NCBI GenBank assembly: GCA_934155165.1
Contig: CAKPGS010000001.1
Span: forward strand, 1 to 61,233
Length of the DNA: 61,233 nt
Source of the DNA: an uncultured Clostridia bacterium
Lineage (GTDB): Bacteria; Bacillota; Clostridia; TANB77; CAG-508
Direction: 5' to 3'
A model generated the notes under the pieces. That model had not been told where the DNA came from. It searched no databases and saw only the letters and a program-made list of their open reading frames with translations. The first letter of the stretch is position 1. The number at the start of each line of letters is the position of its first letter. The position numbers were made by a program, and so were the translations under genes. Positions 61,226-61,233 of this stretch are shown piece by piece.

Positions 61226-61233
61226 ATTTTTCT

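Noticed and set aside
1..61233. CRISPR array, rRNA, tRNA genes or prophage block
   Set aside because: No regularly spaced repeats, no rRNA or cloverleaf signature and no run of phage structural genes was seen on either strand.

Overview
The window is a very AT-rich, densely packed chromosomal segment from a spore-forming member of the Clostridia-type Firmicutes, most likely an uncultured gut-type lineage. I infer this from gene content, not from any database match. The indicators are the spoIIAA-spoIIAB-sigF operon with spoIID and a SpoIIQ-like gene, a nine-gene V-type ATPase operon, GatCAB amidotransferase, a T-box leader on aspS, WhiA and YvcK, canonical AGGAGG ribosome binding sites and sigma-A promoters. 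Nearly all housekeeping genes lie on the minus strand, so the window probably sits on one replichore with those genes on the leading strand. The few plus-strand genes are mostly single-gene units with their own promoters.

From left to right: the 5' end of one prepilin-like gene and a complete second one (1-1504); hemW-whiA-prmC and RNase P RNA (1696-4936); an unknown gene and a ParE-type toxin-antitoxin pair (5103-6332); the rimP-nusA-ylxR-ylxQ-infB-rbfA-nrnA translation and RNA cluster (6409-12853); a V-ATPase operon (13288-21481); a membrane zinc peptidase and a YlbF-family protein; a glycogen synthase-like GT4 enzyme and a glycogen debranching enzyme, separated by a frameshifted small membrane gene; yvcK-murB (26488-28936); a third prepilin-like gene; a plus-strand orphan; gatCAB divergent from T-box-aspS (30148-35871); a large GLUG-type prepilin-like protein; holA and a zinc-ribbon protein; gpsA-plsY, der, rpmF, ctpA, ylmH, dxs, a polyprenol or diacylglycerol kinase-like gene and tig-clpP-clpX (40280-52799); an M14 peptidase; a GT8, GT8-PlsC fusion and PlsC operon (53908-57338); and finally the sporulation block spoIIQ-spoIID-sigF-spoIIAB-spoIIAA (57436-61087).

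Three themes connect the parts. First, lipid and envelope functions recur: gpsA makes glycerol-3-phosphate, plsY acylates it, and the GT8/PlsC operon looks like a dedicated glycolipid or glycopolymer acylation module with an unusual domain fusion. Second, translation and tRNA charging: aspS, gatCAB and a T-box whose specifier loop contains overlapping GAA and AAC codons suggest coordinated tRNA-dependent amidation. Third, a dispersed family of short palindromes beginning TGTAGGGGC lies between genes, almost always in the same orientation, and one copy is read in frame inside a prepilin-like N-terminus.

The best candidates for undescribed biology are the GT8-PlsC fusion operon, the two-codon T-box, the orphan prepilin-like proteins lacking the usual Glu5, and a set of small plus-strand single-gene units, one of which has papain-like Cys and His motifs.
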